NCBI GenBank assembly: GCA_021432605.1
Contig: MU271144.1
Coordinates: 496,001 to 560,000 of the forward strand
Direction of reading: 5' to 3'
Length of the DNA: 64,000 nt
Origin: Coniochaeta sp. PMI_546
Taxonomy: Eukaryota; Ascomycota; Sordariomycetes; Coniochaetales; Coniochaetaceae
This document shows positions 40,408 through 52,160 of the stretch, piece after piece; within the stretch, counting starts at the first letter, position 1, and each line of letters opens with the position of its first letter. The notes under the pieces were generated by a model. That model saw nothing but the letters and a program-made list of their open reading frames with translations, did not search any database and was not told the origin of the DNA. The translations under genes and the position numbers were made by a program.

Positions 40408-43007
40408 ATGTCGGCCACGAGCAGTTCGTCTCTCGATCTTCTCGCCAGCGGCGGAAGAGGAAAGAGCTCCCGCACCCTGCTGCGGGTTGTCATTCTTCTC
40501 TTTATTGCTGGCGCTGCCATTGCGAGCCGGCTGTTTTCTGTGATTCGTAAGTCCACCTTGATGATACTGTTGCTGGCCAGAGGCGAAAGTCAATTGATGG
40601 AACCGGTTGGTCTCCGGAATCAATCATTTGCGCTTAGCTTATGCGAAGGGGATGCACCATCAGCTTGCTAACACCATCTCGTCTAGGTTTCGAAAGCATC
40701 ATCCACGAATGTCAGTAGACCTCCGCGCGAAGCTCATAACCATTGCACTCCACCCATCCTCGGTATCTGACCAAATAAACTGATAACTCTTCTAGTCGAC
40801 CCTTGGTTCAATTTCAGAGCAACAAAGTACCTCGTATCACATGGCTTCTACAACTTCTGGGACTGGTTCGACGACCGGACATGGCACCCTCTCGGTCGGG
40901 TCACCGGAGGCACCCTCTACCCAGGCCTCATGGTGACAAGCGGCGTCATCTACCACGCCCTCCGCGCCCTCATTATCCCTGTCGACATCCGCAACATCTG
41001 CGTCCTCCTGGCGCCCGCTTGTTCCGGCCTGACAGCCTTCGCCGCCTACCTCCTCACCAACGAGATGACCACCAATACCTCAGCTGGTCTTCTTGCCGCC
41101 GCCTTTATGGGCATTGCCCCCGGCTACATCTCCCGCTCGGTCGCCGGAAGCTACGATAACGAGGCCATTGCCATCTTCCTGTTGGTCTTCACCTTCTACC
41201 TCTGGATCAAGGCGCTGAAGCTGGGTTCGATGCTGTGGGGCGCCGTTTGCGCGCTGTTCTACGGCTACATGGTTGCGTCGTGGGGTGGATATGCGTTCAT
41301 CACCTGTCTGCTGCCTCTCCATGCCTTTGTTCTCATCTGCATGGGTCGCTACAGCACCAGGCTCTATGTCTCATATACCTCATGGTATGCCCTAGGAACT
41401 TTGGCCAGCATGCAGATCCCTTTCGTCGGTTTCTTGCCGGTCAAGACCAGCGAGCACATGCCTGCCCTTGGTAAGTAACTTTCTCTAGCGGAGTTGTGTG
41501 TACTTGACCATCTGCTAACACCGAAAAGGTATCTTCGGCTTCCTGCAGCTCCTGGCATTCCTTGACTATGTGCGATCTGCCCTGCCTTCAGGCCGCCAGT
41601 TCCAGACGTTCCTGTGGGCGGTCGCCGGCAGCGTCTTCTCCGTTGGACTCTTTGGCCTTGTTGTCGCAACGAGTGCCGGCTTCATCGCCCCTTGGGGTGG
41701 ACGTTTCTACTCGCTCTGGGACACCGCGTACGCGAAGATCCATATCCCCATCATCGCATCCGTGTCCGAGCACCAGCCGACCGCCTGGCCTGCATTCTTT
41801 TTCGATCTGAACATGCTTATCTGGCTCTTCCCTGCCGGTGTCTACCTCTGCTTCCAGGAGCTGGCCGACGAACATGTATTCATCGTTGTCTACGCCCTCT
41901 TCGGCAGCTACTTCGCCGGTGTCATGGTCCGCTTGATGCTGACCTTGACTCCCGTCGTCTGCGTCGCCGCCGCCATCGCCGCGTCCCAGTTGTTGAACAA
42001 CTACCTGAATCTCAAGTCTCCTAATCCGGAAGATCACGCGGTTGTCGAAGGCGCTGACGTCACGGCCACGAAGAAGAAGGGCGGACTCAAGTCGACCAAC
42101 AAGCCGGTGGTCGGCATTTACAGCTTCTTGTCCAAGGGCATTGTTGTCGCCTCCATGACCATCTACCTCCTCCTCTTCGTCCTGCACTGCACCTGGGTTA
42201 CATCGAATGCCTACTCATCCCCGTCCGTCGTCCTGGCAAGCCGCATGCCGGATGGCAGCCAGCACATCATTGACGACTACCGCGAGGCTTACCAGTGGCT
42301 GCGCCAGAACACCAAGGACGACGCCAAGATCATGTCGTGGTGGGACTACGGCTACCAGATCGGCGGCATGGCCGACCGCCCGACGCTCGTGGACAACAAC
42401 ACGTGGAACAACACGCACATTGCCACCGTCGGCAAGGCCATGAGCTCCCGCGAGGAAGTCAGCTACCCGATCATGCGCCAGCACGAGGTCGACTACGTCC
42501 TTATCGTGTTCGGTGGTCTACTGGGCTACTCCGGAGACGACATCAACAAGTTCCTGTGGATGGTGCGTATCGCCGAGGGTATCTGGCCTGACGAGATCCG
42601 CGAGCGGGACTACTTCACACCCCGCGGCGAGTACCGCGTTGATGCTGAGGCGTCGGAGACGATGAAGAACAGCTTGATGTAAGTACTCCCTCATGCATTA
42701 ATCTTACTCTTAATACTAACGCAGCCACTCTTTAAGGTACAAGATGTCCTACTACAACTACAACGCCCTCTTCCCGCCCGGCCAGGCACAGGACCGCGTC
42801 CGCGGTGCACGGCTGCCGGAGGTCGGCCCCACTCTCAACACGCTCGAGGAGGCGTTCACCAGCGAGAACTGGATCATCCGCATCTACAAGGTCAAGGACC
42901 TGGACAACTTTGACCGCGACCACGCGTCCGCGGCCGCGTTTGACCGGGGACACAAGAAGAAGAAGGGAAGCAAGAAGAGGGGCCCTAGGGTGCTCAGGGT
43001 TGAGTAG
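40408..43007 (+). CDS. STT3: Oligosaccharyltransferase catalytic subunit Stt3
   Basis: Five exons, 40408-40546, 40687-40710 (a 24-nt micro-exon), 40796-41470, 41529-42678 and 42737-43007, give 752 residues. Stt3 transfers the preassembled glycan from dolichol pyrophosphate to Asn-X-Ser/Thr in the ER lumen. After the first membrane span come FESIIHEFDPWFNFRATKYL (the DxD-type catalytic loop, reconstructed across the micro-exon), many further hydrophobic spans and SVAGSYDNEAIAIF. The SVSEHQPTAWPAFFFDLN loop follows, then the WWDYG catalytic-recognition motif (residues ~550-554) and DNNTWNNTHIATVGKAM, which includes likely N-glycosylation sites. In the last intron a CAG lies 12 nt before the AG used. 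The nearer AG would insert four residues in frame, but it sits only a few bases from the CTAAC branch site, and the chosen join matches the family sequence NSLMYKMSYYNY. The C-terminus is Lys/Arg-rich. Confidence 0.95.
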
Positions 43008-43823
43008 AGGGGGGAAGTGGACAGCCTGTGAAAAAGCTAGGAAGGCTCCAGGGTTAGCCTTGTGTAAATGATGAGTTTTGAGCTCTTTTTCCCTTGCGTG
43101 AGAAAAATAAATGGACCTGGAAAAGGACTACGGATACGAGACTGGTATCTTTGTGTAGGGTAAACAAGATGAGCGTTCTATATGGGTGCCCCGGTATCTG
43201 TCGTGCTGTCCAGATACTACTACAATGGGTGACGTGAAGCTTGAGGTGTTCTAGGCCGAACATCGTTCACCTCTGCCCTGCGAACGAATAGCGGTACGCG
43301 GCTCGTGCTTGCGTATTAACCTCTTCCTTACAGTTCAAAAGAACAAATGCTGGAGTACTCAACAAACGGGTCTACTCTAGCCACGACCGGAAATGTGAGT
43401 TTTCGAGCACCAGATTTCGATGGTAGCTATGTATAGTGAGATACAAAGTAGTGCTCTTAGTCTCATCCTTCCCATTTCAGTATCATGACTTTGCCCCTCG
43501 TGGTCCTTCCTTAAAATACAATACCTTGTAGCATGCGCTTATGCGCCATCCCCATGAATTCGACAATCCGATCGAAAGGAACGTAGTCTCTTTCCTCAAT
43601 CGCGATCCGCAGCTCACGAACAACACTCACGAACAACATCAACCGATGCAATGTCTTTGCATACTAAATATCGCTATTATCAAGAAGTACCTCAAAATCC
43701 ACTATAGCCAGCAGTCTGATCCTGGCGGCGAAGAGAAAGCGACTAGGCCTTAGGCAATTGGTGTTTCGGTTCAGGTTGATTTTCGCCCTCATACAAATAT
43801 TTGTTTACTCGTTCAGGGGGTTT

Positions 43824-43842
43824 GTTAGGGGTAAACCCTAAC
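43824..43842. repeat. Telomere-like inverted repeat (GTTAGGG...CCCTAAC)
   Basis: GTTAGGG at 43824-43830 and its exact complement CCCTAAC at 43836-43842 flank GTAAA; a further CCCT follows. TTAGGG is the usual telomere unit of filamentous fungi, and AAACCCTAA also matches the telobox promoter motif. Confidence 0.75.
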
Positions 43843-45135
43843 CCTCTCTCCGAACCTGTCAGTACGGTGTGCCACTTCAAGTCTTTCCATCGAACCGACC
43901 TGGCACGTCTTTGCAACCCAATAATCATATTCCAGTGCTGTAATGACTCGGTGATTTCTCTCGAGAAAGAAATAACATCGGATTGGCTTCTGTTTCTGAC
44001 GCTATTCTGAGAGGAGCAGGACGTAGGACAGACCTCAAACCCAACCATATTGTTCGCTGGCGGTTACATCACGCAGTCTCATAGAAAGACATCTAGGACA
44101 GAACCGAAGCTACCGTAAGGTTTCTTTTGTACTGAACTAGTTTATCTGTAAATTATAGACAGTTCCTTTTGCCTAGCAATAAGATGGCCGTTAATAACGC
44201 TCGACCGGCAGGGGAGCTCTGCCTGGTTCATTGAACCAATGGTCTCTCTTGCAAGAGCGATATACTCCAGTCCTTCTGTGAAGAGAGGCTAGCGTACCAA
44301 CATTTGTTAGAATGAGCATAGATAAGATGGTGATATGCTGCGTTATCGCGGGAGGCAAATAGCCGTGAGATACGGAAATCACAACATGGTCCACGGCGTC
44401 GAGTTCCACTTTCACGAGAACGGAGGGTGCGCGTAGTTCTTGGATCACTCTTGATACTGTAACCTTGCCACATCATTCCGTTGACTAGAGAGAGGCTCAG
44501 TAGACGGAAGGAAGTTACGTGCGTTACTGTCTTCAATGCCGTACATGTCCAAGGAGCAAATGTGTGTGATGATCTGAGGTAACTGTAAGCCACTGTCTTG
44601 CGTCAACTGCTGATCTTCGATTTGCAGAACTAGAGATCTGACCTATTATCTCTCCTCTAGATTGACTAGGCGTAAATATACATGCAAGTCCGCGTATCGA
44701 GTCAAGAAAAGCGTATAGGGAACCAGATCGGGCAGCGTAAAGAAGGGCGGCATATACGATCCCTCCAGATATGCCTGCAGAGCACCGTCAGATACAATGA
44801 CCTACCCAAGCAGGCTAGCTTGACGATTGCAGCTATAAATGTCTTCGTTGTCCTGCTATAGACCGTCGAGCGCTGGTGATGCCAAGCGCTATCGCAGGAT
44901 CGAGACCCTGCCAAGGTAGCTCTATAGATTGGTCACACGCATGACAGAGTAGCAAAGGAGATCCTCTACAGGCCTCTCGAAGGACGCGTGAGCTCGTTGT
45001 AGCGGACTGCCAGTGCAGATCCTTGGGGGCCCATGACGATAGACTGATGCGTAGGAGGCATGCCGAGTGGACGAGGAAACTCAAGCCAATGGAGACGTGT
45101 GCATGACTGTCACGGCCACTTATGAGACGGTAAAG

Positions 45136-45143
45136 TATATAAG
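45136..45143 (+). promoter_or_regulatory. TATA box of the eight-cysteine secreted protein gene
   Basis: TATATAAG lies 110 bp before the ATG at 45253, a plausible distance for a fungal TATA element with a short leader. It supports the small gene being transcribed. Confidence 0.5.
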
Positions 45144-45252
45144 AACAGTCTGCCAACTCTCTTGAGTGCTTCTGTCTTTCTCAGTCTCCTGTCTTAAGCC
45201 TCATCAAACGCAGCGCCACATATACTGAAGTTAAAAGATAATCCAGAGCAAG

Positions 45253-45601
45253 ATGAAGGCATCCATCCTCAACATCATCGCCATCTTGGCCATCGCTCCC
45301 GCAACTCTGGCCTTACCAACTTCGGAGGCGTCCGATACAGCTGTCTCGGTATTCTCTCCATAATTAGCCCAGGTTGAATCGACTGTTTGACTACGGTGAC
45401 TAACCTGCATACATACATCAGGCCCGCACTTGCGTGAGAGACACCGTTCCCCACGCGCGGGATGCGGATCCCGCGAACTTATTCGAGCGGGCGTGCCGTG
45501 ACTATCTCTGCTCCAAGAAGGCAGATTGTACAGCCAGGGGCTGCGTCGACTGCATCTACGCGTTTGATGAGTGCGGCAACTCTATCGCTCGATGCAGATA
45601 A
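45253..45601 (+). CDS. Small secreted cysteine-rich protein (effector- or defensin-like), eight cysteines
   Basis: Two exons, 45253-45348 and 45422-45601, separated by a 73-nt intron with GTATTC, a GACTAAC branch site and ATCAG end, encode 91 residues. Residues 1-20 (MKASILNIIAILAIAPATLA) form a clear signal peptide with an Ala-X-Ala-like cleavage site. A short pro-like stretch follows, then a mature region with eight cysteines at positions 36, 57, 62, 68, 73, 76, 83 and 90, enough for four disulfides. The C-x5-C-x4-C-x2-C-x6-C-x6-C end pattern and small size fit fungal secreted effectors or antimicrobial peptides. I do not recognise a named family. Neither exon alone makes a notable open frame, but joining them keeps one frame and the cysteine spacing. 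A TATA box 110 bp upstream and isolation in a gene-poor stretch fit an environmentally regulated gene. Function is not known. Confidence 0.72.
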
Positions 45602-46299
45602 GGGGGAGCGGAAGCGAGCAATACATTGAAGGCGGCACGACACCATGGTAGACAGGCAGTTCCTGAATGTTAGCTGTTGGTCCGAAGCTTTGATAATGTG
45701 ATTCGACTCAGTGACAAGTCATGTAATTCACAATGGCACTTCTTTGGGAACCAGGGGGCTACCCAGCGCTGTTCAAGAACCTTAGCCCTGGGAGTGTCAA
45801 GTCGTTTTGCGTTATCGATGCCATAATGATGATATTTCAAAGCCTCCCTTCCGATCCCTACCAACTAAGAGGCAGTGCACCGACTCTGGCAGTCCGAGAT
45901 TGTAGCTGTTATTCACCTGTCCCCGAAGGAGTTGTGGACGAAAGGTCTGGGCGTGATATTTTCATCATACAGACATCATCACGCACTTATGGACACGGTC
46001 GTCCTTGTATACTCGATATAAGTCCTGGATCTTTTGATGTGCCATGTGGTCAATTCATAAACCAGTTACACTCTGTTGATATGACCTATCCTCAGCTTCT
46101 TGACCTATCCTCACGCCAGGGGACTAGATACATACACAAGGTACCTTACCAATCGCCCAACACACAGGATCCACAAAGAACCAAGCAAAGTCTCCCAACG
46201 GAGATAAACAAATCACCGCTCCTCATACCTTCCAGGTGTACAAAAGTTCCCTGCGTATCATCCGACCCAACCCCAACCCTCCTCACTATCCTTGAACCT
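45602..46299. other. Convergent intergenic region
   Basis: About 0.7 kb between the 3' ends of the small secreted-protein gene and the large minus-strand gene. An open plus-strand frame runs from 45733 through this stretch into the opposite gene, but it has no family likeness and is probably fortuitous. Confidence 0.5.
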
Positions 46300-49200
46300 T
46301 CACCAAAACTGCTGAGGCGGCTTGCGACTCGCAGCATTGCCACGCGAGGCCTCGGAGCCAGTCGCAGAAGGCTGGCGATGTACCAGCTGCCGGTTGCGAG
46401 AGACGGTCCTCGGTCCGTGGACCCCAAATCCTCCACCGCCGTGATTCGCAGCGGAAGCAAAAGAGTTCATGGCAGTGCGATCCTTGCTTGGCGTGACGGG
46501 TCCCTCAATCCGTCTCTGCGCAGGGGAGGCAGCAGCGGTACGTGCTGCAGGCGAAGTGGCCGTCGCGGGCGGACTCCGGTAGCCTTGCGGGGACTCCCTT
46601 GGAGCGACGGTGCCAGGCGGGCCAGAAGCCTGGACGAGCGTCGCGGGACTGCCCTTGTGGATGCGAGCCTGCGAGACTGAACTAGACGCGGATGAATTAC
46701 GTTTAGCTACCCATTTCGCCCCGGGTACTCCCTCCTGGTTCATGCGTGGCAGCGTCAGCTTCGCCGCCTGCTTATTGTCGTTGTATGCTCCGACAGAGTC
46801 CATCGTTTGAACCATGCGTGAAGTCGGCTTGCAGATGCTGGCAATGACACCGAGTTCCGCTAACTTGCTGAAGTTCCAAGGAGCCTCTTCGCCGAGGCCC
46901 ATAGTCAGGTTGGCGGCAAACTCCTTCTCGGCTGCCACCGACCTGACGGACGCCTCGTACCAGAATGTTGGTATGCCTTGCTCCTCAGACACGCGAACAT
47001 CCTCTGGCAGTCGCTTCGGCTCGATGGTGTAGAACATCCATTCATCAGGGCTAGCAGGGCCGCCGTTAGGGATCGCATTCTCCGAGGGCGGGCTGCAAGC
47101 CTTGAATACGGTCTCTTCCACTTCGGTAATGTCGAAGTAACTATTCTCATCGCTGCTGAGAAAGCGGAATGATGTGTGGATGCGCATTGACTCCACGGTG
47201 ACGCCAAAGCCTTGGTGGACGCCAATCTGAATATGGGGGATGTTATCTTGAGAAAGACTGACCACAAAGCAGTCGACAAAAGACTTTGCAAACTTTCCGT
47301 ACTTTGCCTCCAGAGCATAAGTGTCGACGTGTGACATGATGATCAGAGCGTCCCAGCTGCGTAGGGTACAATGAATCCAGATCGGAGCCTTGTCATCCTG
47401 CTTTGTGCGGAAGCTGTAGTTGAATCTGGATGCCTGTTCATCCGCTTCGATGTCCATGAAGAACGAGTCACCCTTCGAGAAGCAGTAGAACGAGTAAACC
47501 ACGCTCTCAGTCCGCTGAGGCTTCCAAACCTGCTCTTCTGTGGCTATATCGAGGATGCTAAGCATGTACTCGATGTCATCACCCTCCTGAGTGAGCATGT
47601 TTGTAAAGGCAATGCCATGGCTCGTAGCAGCGCGAGACCCCTGATTCAGAATGCGAAGAATGTGATGTTTCTTCCAGCCATTACTGGGAGTTCCCGACGG
47701 GTTGAAAGCCAACGCAGTGTAATCCATGCCTGTGATGAGGATACGTCCAAGGTCAGCGCGAAGACTCACTTTGCCCCTCAGGTATGGACCGGTAGACACC
47801 AGGTTGCGGATGGCTTGATTGAGCTCCAGAATAAACCAGGCTGGTACCTGTGTAGCAGCAAGGTCTTGCCTAGCAACAGCTTTGCTGGGGACGCTTGCGT
47901 GCGTGGAAACCAAATCCCTCGACGCATTGCGCCTTGACGAAGCTCGAGAGTTACCAGGTCGGTTGCTCTTCTCCGTGTTGGCGTTAATATCGAGTGGAGG
48001 ACCACCAGTGTCCCTTTGTTTGGCAACCGCAAGAGGAGAGATACTCCCGGTCTTGGGAACCAGAGGTCTCATGGCAGGGATAGTTGGCGCAACAAAGACA
48101 TCATCACTGGCGAGTAGGTTTCGAGTCGGAGCGACTAGAGATTTAGTCTCCATCCCACCAGCGGCACTTGGAGTTACCGGAACAGCTGGCTCCTCGATGT
48201 TGATCAGTTGTTGGTCTGTAGCAGACGAAACTTTGGCCGGGGGAATGGTGATTCCGGAAGAGATGGTGCTCGACTCCGCAACGACAGACGGCTTGGCGAC
48301 AGCAAAGGTCCCCTCGAGCTCATTCAACCACTTCTCTACCTCACTTCCTTTGTAGGGAGACTCTTGGGATTCTGCCGCAGCGCCTTTCTCCGGGCTGAGC
48401 CAGCTAGAGTCTTTTGGGCCGATGCCGGCGCCATAAAGGTCCTGGCGAGCATCTGAGCGATTGCAAACCCCATACCGGAGTTTGCCGATTCTGCCTGCGG
48501 CACCGCGGCGTGCCTTGAGTTTGGGGCCGATCAGAGAGGTATGATAACCTCTGTGTTCGTCGTAGCGACAGAGACGCAGCGTGATAGCCTCAGCCAGCTT
48601 TTCATAGTCCAGGGCCGAGTCTGCTGAGCACATGGGGTCCAAGAACGTGGCCGTGATCAGTGCGTTGTCGATGTTCGCCAAGAAACGAGTATCAAATGTC
48701 ATCTCAAAGCCAGGCATCTCCTTGTAAGCTTCTGTCCAGAAAAGGTGCATCGGCCCACTATCTTTGAGCTCCTGAGATGGAGTTAGCTTGCGACAATGTT
48801 TAAGAGATGCGGGTCAATCATGGTTACCTTGATCTTAAGCAGAACATCAAGCTTCGCTCTCACGCGATCCAGCTCGTCTTTAGACTCTGCGCCGATGTAC
48901 ACCTCGGTCAGAGACCAATTGTGTCCCAGGACAACATTGTGCAACATCTGCAGTTCCCGGAACTGGTCTTTATTCATGATGTCGCTAATTCGACGATATT
49001 TTAGCGCATCCCAGATGTCTCGATGAGGCAAGCCGTTGAAAGCATCTGGAAATCGGAACTGTGTGAAGTCTCTGGCCTCCATGAGTGCCTTCTCGTCCCA
49101 GAGACCGATCCAAGCATTGTTATTGTCCAGCTGCTTCTAGACGAGTGTTAGAGAGTATACTTGTGCGTGCTCACAAGATGAATCCTACCACTAGAGCGCC

Positions 49201-49539
49201 GTCGTCGTCCACGAGGTCCTCATCTTCATCGAGGACATCCTCCTCTAGCTCCTCCAGGCAGGTCTTTAACTGCAGCGTGATCTTCGGCGCGTCTTGTACC
49301 TGACACGTAATTTGGAACCAGTTGTGGCGCTGGTCGAACAAGAATTCAGAGTTCTCCTAGGTGATTGTCAGGTCTCACGTTGAAGGCAGTCTCATGACTT
49401 GAACTGTTGTTTGAGACATTGAGTGAGGGAGACAGATACTCACGAAACCGGAACTCTTCAGTTCAGAGAGGATTCGCCTAACACCATCTGGCTTGAGGCC
49501 CCAGAGGGACGACACGTGGAACTCAACCAACGGCGACAT
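46300..49539 (-). CDS. Unrecognised 1014-residue protein
   Basis: Four exons, 49539-49444, 49356-49189, 49136-48828 and 48771-46300, give 1014 residues. Introns are 87, 52, 56 nt (3' to 5' order 56, 52, 87) with GT...AG ends. I do not recognise the family. The N-terminal ~190 residues look globular (MSPLVEFHVSSLWGLKPDGV, then an acidic EELEEDVLDEDEDL patch, then MNKDQFRELQMLHNVVLGHN and a helix DELDRVRAKLDVLLKIKELK). A disordered Ser/Thr/Pro-rich linker spans roughly 310-470. A second folded region starts near VPAWFILELNQAIRNLVSTG and LRADLGRILITGMDYTALAF and continues with beta-rich sequence to about residue 880. The tail is Ser/Pro/Arg-rich and basic. No membrane span, signal peptide or known catalytic motif is visible. 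The conserved look of the first and third blocks suggests a fungal-specific protein with two domains. Confidence 0.78.
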
Positions 49540-50687
49540 GGCCGCGGGTCAAAGGGTTAGGTGTGAGGTGTGTTGGAGTGATGAGAGCCAAGTTTGATGT
49601 GAAGAGGAGAATCCGGTCCTAAGTGAACCTCTGGACGCGAAACGCGTGAAGGTGGTGGAATGACGAGCGACGTGAGATTGCTGGGCGGATGAAGTAGTAA
49701 GAGAGAGTGTAGAGGTAGCGCGAGGGATGTGAAGGAGAGAGTATTGGAGGGCGGCTGACTTTCAAAGCGCAAAGCTTGAGAGGATCTGATGTACTTAGGC
49801 TGCCGGGAGCTGTCGTATTTAAGGTAATCAGTCTCTGGTGATCAAGGGGCCTCGTTGCAGAAGAGCTCCCTGTCGTCAAAGGATCAGACGCGATATCACT
49901 GACCTGTTCTGGTTCAATCACACCTCGCCGTGCGGGCCGGTGCTTATGTTGTCGACAGAACAACGATGATCTAGTGTTAGGAGAAGTAGCCCAACGCGTG
50001 CCGACCAGCCGTGTTACTGAAAGGTATCCAGAAGAGTACCTTGCCTCAGGCACCTTAGACCTCAGGAAGGTTGATGTTCTGGTCAGGGATCACTGCGAAT
50101 AGAAAGAAATGTGAGACCTCCATGAGTGACCTGAGGCTGCCAGAGCTTGTGCTTTCGGCTAGGAAGGAGCGGCCGATCCAGTAAACCCGGCGACCTTGGG
50201 AAGCCACAATCAAAACTGCAAGCAACAAGCGGCTAAGCCCAAGTCTCTTTGACGTTCCCAGCTGCTACGCCATTCAGAATCCAAAACATTGATCCGGCAA
50301 GGATGCAGTCTGCCTCAACTGCCGATGATATCCATTACTTGCTATGTAAGCTGGGTATAAGACTCTTGAATGAAAGATCTGAAGATAGAGATGTACATAC
50401 TGGAGAGGAACCGTCTTGGCTCGCATGTTGATCCATCTATTACCATCCCGGAATTGAGGAAAGAGGTCCCAGCCAAGAGAAAGACAACCAGATCTTTGAA
50501 ACCCAGTTCCTGTTGAACGCCACTCCTGAGGACCAGGTCTGCCCTGAGACTGGTCTTCGACATGAACCGCCATGCAAGGCCGGACGGGACACTTGCAAAC
50601 CCATTTGACCTCCTTTTCCCGGCTCCGGTATCCGGGTAATCATCGTAGTAGGGCAACCTGACAATCGAAAACATCGACAATTTGCCC
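49540..50687. other. Intergenic, 5' flank of the 1014-residue protein gene
   Basis: About 1.15 kb separating two minus-strand genes. No supported gene, repeat or RNA. Confidence 0.55.
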
Positions 50688-52160
50688 TTACTCCGCCCAT
50701 TTCACATTCTCCTTGACACCAAGCGCCCACTTCAGCTTATCCAAGACCTCCCTCGACTGCCCAATGACAGCCTCCTGCTCCTCTTCTCTCCTCTTCGCCT
50801 GCGCCTTGATCTCCCTCAGCGCCTCCTCCTGCTCAGCCTTATACGCCTCAAACTTGGCCGCGATCTCCTCTTTCTGGCGCGTCAACTCCCGAATATTCCC
50901 GTCCTGCTGGTCACACACCTCCCGCAGCGTCGATATCTTCTCGTCGTCCCTCCTCCTCTCCTCCAGAAGCTGATCAACCTCACTCTTCATAGTGCTCATA
51001 GCCTTCTTCACCTCCTCCCCTTGCTCCCTCCAATGGCTGGTGATGGCGTTATACCGCCCCTCCATGAGCGCCGCGTAGTTAGTGGCCTCCTCGACCTTTT
51101 GCTTGGCCTCGGCCCGGACCTTCTCCATCTCGTCCTTCCACATGCGCTCACGCTCGAGCGCAGAGCTGGCTTTGTGGCGTTCTAGCTCGACGGCGGCTTG
51201 CAAGCTCTCCACTTGGCGCTCCTTCCGGGCTAATAGCGTCTTGGTGACGTTGGCTTCGAGTAAACGTCCCTCATAGTCGGACGACATCCTATCCATCTTG
51301 TCCTCCAGCAGCCGGGCGGTTTGCTTGGCCTCATCTGCGCGTAGCCGCTCGATCTTTATATCTCGTTTTAGGGCCTCGTTGTCGGACACCAGCTTGTTGA
51401 TAACGCGGCCGGTCTTACCCAACCCGGCCTTTCCTATCGTTGAGTCCCAGCCGTTGGCGGCGGGTGTCTGCGAATCTGCCCCATCCGGCGAGAGATCGCT
51501 GGGTGCTGCGGCCGGTAATAGATTTTGCCTGCCATTTGCTAATGTTGATAGTGCGGTCACCGCCGTCCGGCTGCTTTCTCTTTGCGGAATCTCGAAGCTT
51601 GACCTCTCGAAACTTGCCCTGTTGATCTCGCCGCTCCGCCGTTGCGTGGAAAGCTGGCCAGATGGACTCGGTACCTGTAACGAATTTGGCGTCGCTTCCT
51701 CCGGATGACTCGGTTTTAGTCTAACCGTCGCATTCTGATCCACCCCTCCACTGTTTGGTATTTGTTGTGACATTGTTGATATCCCGCTCGCGTTACTATT
51801 TATCGAACTCGAGAAGGCTGAACTGCGAGATGCGGCCTGTGATTCGGAACTCGAGTCCTCCTCCGTACCATCCCGGTGCTCGTCGAAGCTCCCAACAGCT
51901 CTTATCGAGGCCATGCGGCTCGGAACCTGCGGGGAGGGAGTCGGCGTCGAGGACGGCGGTTTACTCTTGACGCCACTCGTCCTGGATGTTGGCATCGAGT
52001 TTACCGAGTCCTGAGAGGCCGGTGACAGGGTGGATCGCGAGTGCTTGCGCCCATGCAGAAATCCGCCCAGTCGTGTTTTCGGGGGTGTCGCCCTCGGCGT
52101 ACTGCCGGCTTGCGCGGAGTCGGCGGGCAGGAGTGCGACGAAGAGACCTTTGAGAAGCAT
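50688..52160 (-). CDS. She3-like coiled-coil protein (SWI5-dependent HO expression protein 3 family)
   Basis: A 490-codon exon. The first ~210 residues are Ser/Thr/Pro-rich and disordered. From WDSTIGKAGLGKTGRVINKL a conserved block leads into a long coiled coil (VSDNEALKRDIKIERLRADE, LLEDKMDRMSSDYEGRLLEA, KTLLARKERQVESLQAAVEL) to the C-terminus. This pattern matches filamentous-fungal proteins annotated as She3. In yeast, She3 links mRNA-bound She2 to the type V myosin Myo4; whether the function holds in filamentous fungi is not established. The start is doubtful. TACTAAC, a perfect branch-site sequence, stands one base before the ATG, and AAG and CAAG acceptor-like sequences follow. The first ~20 residues (MLLKGLFVALLPADSAQAGS) may therefore really be intron, with the true start in an exon upstream of 52160. 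The conserved part begins at STPRATPPKTRLGGF. Confidence 0.75.
   Translation of the reverse strand: MLLKGLFVALLPADSAQAGSTPRATPPKTRLGGFLHGRKHSRSTLSPASQDSVNSMPTSRTSGVKSKPPSSTPTPSPQVPSRMASIRAVGSFDEHRDGTEEDSSSESQAASRSSAFSSSINSNASGISTMSQQIPNSGGVDQNATVRLKPSHPEEATPNSLQVPSPSGQLSTQRRSGEINRASFERSSFEIPQRESSRTAVTALSTLANGRQNLLPAAAPSDLSPDGADSQTPAANGWDSTIGKAGLGKTGRVINKLVSDNEALKRDIKIERLRADEAKQTARLLEDKMDRMSSDYEGRLLEANVTKTLLARKERQVESLQAAVELERHKASSALERERMWKDEMEKVRAEAKQKVEEATNYAALMEGRYNAITSHWREQGEEVKKAMSTMKSEVDQLLEERRRDDEKISTLREVCDQQDGNIRELTRQKEEIAAKFEAYKAEQEEALREIKAQAKRREEEQEAVIGQSREVLDKLKWALGVKENVKWAE

Larger units (their letters stand above)
43008..45252. other. Gene-poor intergenic stretch
   Basis: About 2.2 kb without a supported gene. 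Base composition is less GC-rich than the neighbouring genes. Open frames of 60-120 codons on the minus strand (for example around 43750-44050 and 44230-44590) have no good start context, domain or splice structure. A telomere-like inverted repeat is at 43824-43842 and a TATA box near the right end. No transposon ends or target-site duplications were seen. Confidence 0.5.

Noticed and set aside
41588-42187. Antisense frame inside STT3
   Set aside because: It is a shadow of the STT3 coding sequence; the sense product is a certain family match.
45733-46680. Open plus-strand frame of 315 codons
   Set aside because: Its right half is opposite the well-supported exon of the 1014-residue protein, and its left half has no coding features.
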